From: Silene noctiflora
Taxonomy: Eukaryota; Streptophyta; Magnoliopsida; Caryophyllales; Caryophyllaceae
Reading direction: 5' to 3'
DNA: 28,954 nt
Assembly: GCA_009801015.1 (NCBI GenBank)
Contig: VHZZ01017169.1
Coordinates: 23,911 to 52,864 of the forward strand
Each line of letters starts with the position of its first letter. The stretch's first letter is position 1. This document shows positions 28,789-28,954 of the stretch, one piece after another. The notes beneath the pieces were generated by a model. The model saw only the letters and a program-made list of their open reading frames with translations, did no database searches and had not been told where the DNA came from. Both the position numbers and the translations under genes were made by a program.

Positions 28789-28954
28789 TGTTGGAGTGAG
28801 TGTCCTCAACAATGGTGCGATTACGATGATGATTTAAATATCGTCATTATAATGTCAATATAAGAATACGCAAGGGATGATTCTTCTATAAAGTCAACTG
28901 GTCATCATTCATCGGTAATGATTGGCTATCTAGAGTTTGACATTACCGTCGTTT
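28789..28954 (+). repeat. Possible start of another LTR (TGTTGGAGTGAG...)
   Basis: Base composition and complexity change at 28789 to TGTTGGAGTGAGTGTCCTC, a form often seen at the 5' end of plant Ty1/copia LTRs. It contains an 8-bp inverted repeat, CGGTAATG (28913-28920) and CATTACCG (28941-28948). The element would extend beyond the window, so nothing else can be tested. Confidence 0.3.

Overview
This window is plant nuclear DNA, most likely from a eudicot with a large, repeat-rich genome. I cannot name the species. No host gene was found. Everything I could interpret is transposable elements nested inside one another, and most of them carry stops and frameshifts.

Layout, left to right. (1) 1-5530, minus strand: the 5' part of an Athila-like Ty3/gypsy retrotransposon, with a complete 1.53-kb LTR, a tRNA-Asp primer binding site, gag, protease and RT-RNase H; it runs off the left edge. 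(2) 5531-13446, minus strand: the 5' part of a Tat-like Ty3/gypsy element, with an LTR of about 3.0 kb that contains a 444-bp assembly gap, then a primer binding site, a long leader, gag, protease and the first residues before RT. The Athila-like element is inserted there. (3) 13447-21370, plus strand: two copies of one chromovirus-like Ty3/gypsy family (possibly CRM-related). The first copy keeps only RT-RNase H-integrase and runs straight into a truncated LTR. The second has all domains and a 3' LTR. (4) 21371-21923 and 28300-28522, plus strand: one Tat-type integrase split in two. (5) 21924-28296: a CACTA (En/Spm-like) DNA transposon that splits that integrase. Its right end is intact, its left end is lost, and it keeps a few minus-strand exons. 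(6) 22577-27306, minus strand: a plant L1-type LINE inside a CACTA exon, flanked by a 14-bp target site duplication. (7) 28523-28954: non-coding sequence that may contain the start of another LTR.

The junctions give a relative order. The plus-strand Tat element is oldest. The chromovirus pair and, separately, the CACTA entered it. The minus-strand Tat element entered the first chromovirus copy, and the Athila-like element entered the minus-strand Tat element. The LINE entered the CACTA. The model predicts that the missing 3' or 5' halves of these elements lie just left of the window in a fixed order.

I found no new biological system. The most informative observations are the damaged CACTA left end, which has a 16-bp patch matching the opposite flank; the shared-LTR chromovirus array; and the one-directional nonsense mutations in the Athila-like gag-protease frame.
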